A DNA stretch of 64,000 nucleotides from Nocardioidaceae bacterium SCSIO 66511 (GTDB lineage: Bacteria; Actinomycetota; Actinomycetes; Propionibacteriales; Nocardioidaceae). How positions within the stretch are numbered: the stretch's first letter is position 1; the number at the start of each line of letters is the position of its first letter. This document shows positions 63,266-64,000 of the stretch, in pieces. The notes beneath the pieces were generated by a model. That model ran no database searches and was not told the DNA's origin. It saw only the letters and a program-made list of their open reading frames with translations. Made by a program: the position numbers and the translations under genes. The stretch covers positions 2,108,001-2,172,000 of the forward strand of contig CP095846.1 in the NCBI GenBank assembly GCA_023100825.1. Direction: 5' to 3'.

Positions 63266-64000
63266 TCCGCCATCTACTCAGCGCCGGCGACCTCAGTCGC
63301 GACGACGCGACTGCCGTGCTCGACACCGCGCAGGAGATGCTGTCGGTCGCGAGTCGGCCGATCAAGAAGCTACCCACCCTGCGCGGGCGTACGGTCGTGA
63401 ATCTCTTCTTCGAGGACTCCACCCGTACGCGAATCTCCTTCGAGGCGGCCGCGAAACGGCTGTCGGCCGATGTCATCAACTTCTCGGCCAAAGGTTCGAG
63501 CGTGTCCAAAGGCGAGAGTCTCAAAGACACCGCGCTCACCCTGCAGGCGATGGGCGCCGATGCCGTCGTCGTACGCCACCACGGCTCCGGCGCACCGCAC
63601 CGGCTCGCGAACGCCGAGTGGATCAACGGTGCCATCGTCAACGCGGGCGACGGAACCCATGAGCATCCGACCCAGGCGCTCCTCGATGCGTTCACGATGC
63701 GTCAGCACCTCGGCGCGCTCGACGGCAAGAACGTCACCATCGTCGGCGACGTTCTGCACTCGCGGGTCGCACGCTCCAACGCGTTGCTGCTCGACACACT
63801 CGGTGCCAACGTCACCTTGGTTGCGCCACCGACGCTGCTGCCCGTCGGCGTCGACAGCTGGCCCGTCGAGACGTCGTACGACCTCGACGATGCGCTGGAG
63901 AAGGCCGACGGCGTGATGATGCTGCGGGTTCAGCGGGAGCGGATGAACGCCGCCTTCTTCCCGAGCGCACGGGAGTACAGCCGGCGGTACGGCCTCGACT
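63262..64000 (+). CDS. pyrB: Aspartate carbamoyltransferase catalytic subunit (3' end missing)
   Basis: Condenses aspartate with carbamoyl phosphate, the first committed step of pyrimidine synthesis. The visible 246 residues include the carbamoyl-phosphate site [27 protein letters not shown], and [17 protein letters not shown]. The start of the aspartate-binding domain follows, with [16 protein letters not shown]. The ATG overlaps the pyrR stop (ATGA). The gene runs past the window edge. Confidence 0.96.
   Translation, partial: MIRHLLSAGDLSRDDATAVLDTAQEMLSVASRPIKKLPTLRGRTVVNLFFEDSTRTRISFEAAAKRLSADVINFSAKGSSVSKGESLKDTALTLQAMGADAVVVRHHGSGAPHRLANAEWINGAIVNAGDGTHEHPTQALLDAFTMRQHLGALDGKNVTIVGDVLHSRVARSNALLLDTLGANVTLVAPPTLLPVGVDSWPVETSYDLDDALEKADGVMMLRVQRERMNAAFFPSAREYSRRYGLD

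Overview
The window is a continuous piece of a high-GC actinobacterial chromosome. GTG starts are common, stop and start codons often overlap by 4 bp (ATGA or GTGA), and the genes include phosphatidylinositol-mannoside (PIM) synthesis, BldD, and an actinobacterial-type thrS-to-pyrB gene order. Gene order and the BldD-PyrR neighbourhood suggest Propionibacteriales (Nocardioidaceae-like). That placement is inference from gene content, not a database match.

The backbone is a long housekeeping series, almost all on the + strand. In order it holds thrS (5' truncated by the window), a HIT-family Ap4A-phosphorylase-like gene, pgsA, a PatA-type acyltransferase, pimA and a LemA-like gene; pdxS and pdxT; yebC; ruvC-ruvA-ruvB; yajC-secD-secF; apt; relA; a DUF349 gene (minus strand); a metallo-beta-lactamase-fold hydrolase, hisS and aspS; rarA; alaS, ruvX, mltG and aroE; a prepilin peptidase; aroC-aroK-aroB; a Xaa-Pro peptidase, efp and nusB; bldD (minus strand); and pyrR-pyrB (pyrB runs off the window). 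Together these cover tRNA charging, PIM lipid synthesis, de novo PLP synthesis, Holliday-junction processing, the Sec auxiliary complex, the stringent response, shikimate synthesis and pyrimidine synthesis.

Accessory blocks sit between these conserved genes. (1) Positions 7.2-10.8 kb, between pdxS and pdxT, hold a five-gene SipW/TasA-like module: three exported proteins with alternate signal peptides and two SipW-type signal peptidases, one fused to a substrate-like exported domain. (2) Positions 12.6-13.9 kb hold a MerR regulator and a VOC protein behind a classic MerR promoter. (3) Positions 23.0-24.2 kb hold an AbiEi/DUF559-like gene bracketed by inverted arrays of a 22-bp repeat. (4) Positions 29.4-42.6 kb hold a large oligopeptide/dipeptide ABC transporter cluster with three binding lipoproteins, two OppB, two OppC, two OppD and only one OppF. 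(5) Positions 50.9-52.4 kb hold a Tat-exported flavoprotein of the berberine-bridge-enzyme type. (6) Positions 58.2-61.9 kb hold a four-gene osmoprotectant ABC transporter.

The most interesting non-coding structure is a family of 22-bp words, mostly beginning CTGA, in tandem triplets just after stop codons and in the same orientation as the upstream gene (after VOC, relA, DUF349 and rarA). Related inverted-repeat elements follow the 6634-7206 gene and nusB. Other regulatory features are a BldD-box match upstream of bldD and another upstream of the SipW/TasA module, a PyrR-type RNA site abutting the pyrR ribosome-binding site, and strong hairpins after each peptide-binding-protein gene. I saw no rRNA, tRNA, CRISPR, transposase or phage genes. 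No gene-free gap exceeds 300 bp; the longest is 7207-7484.
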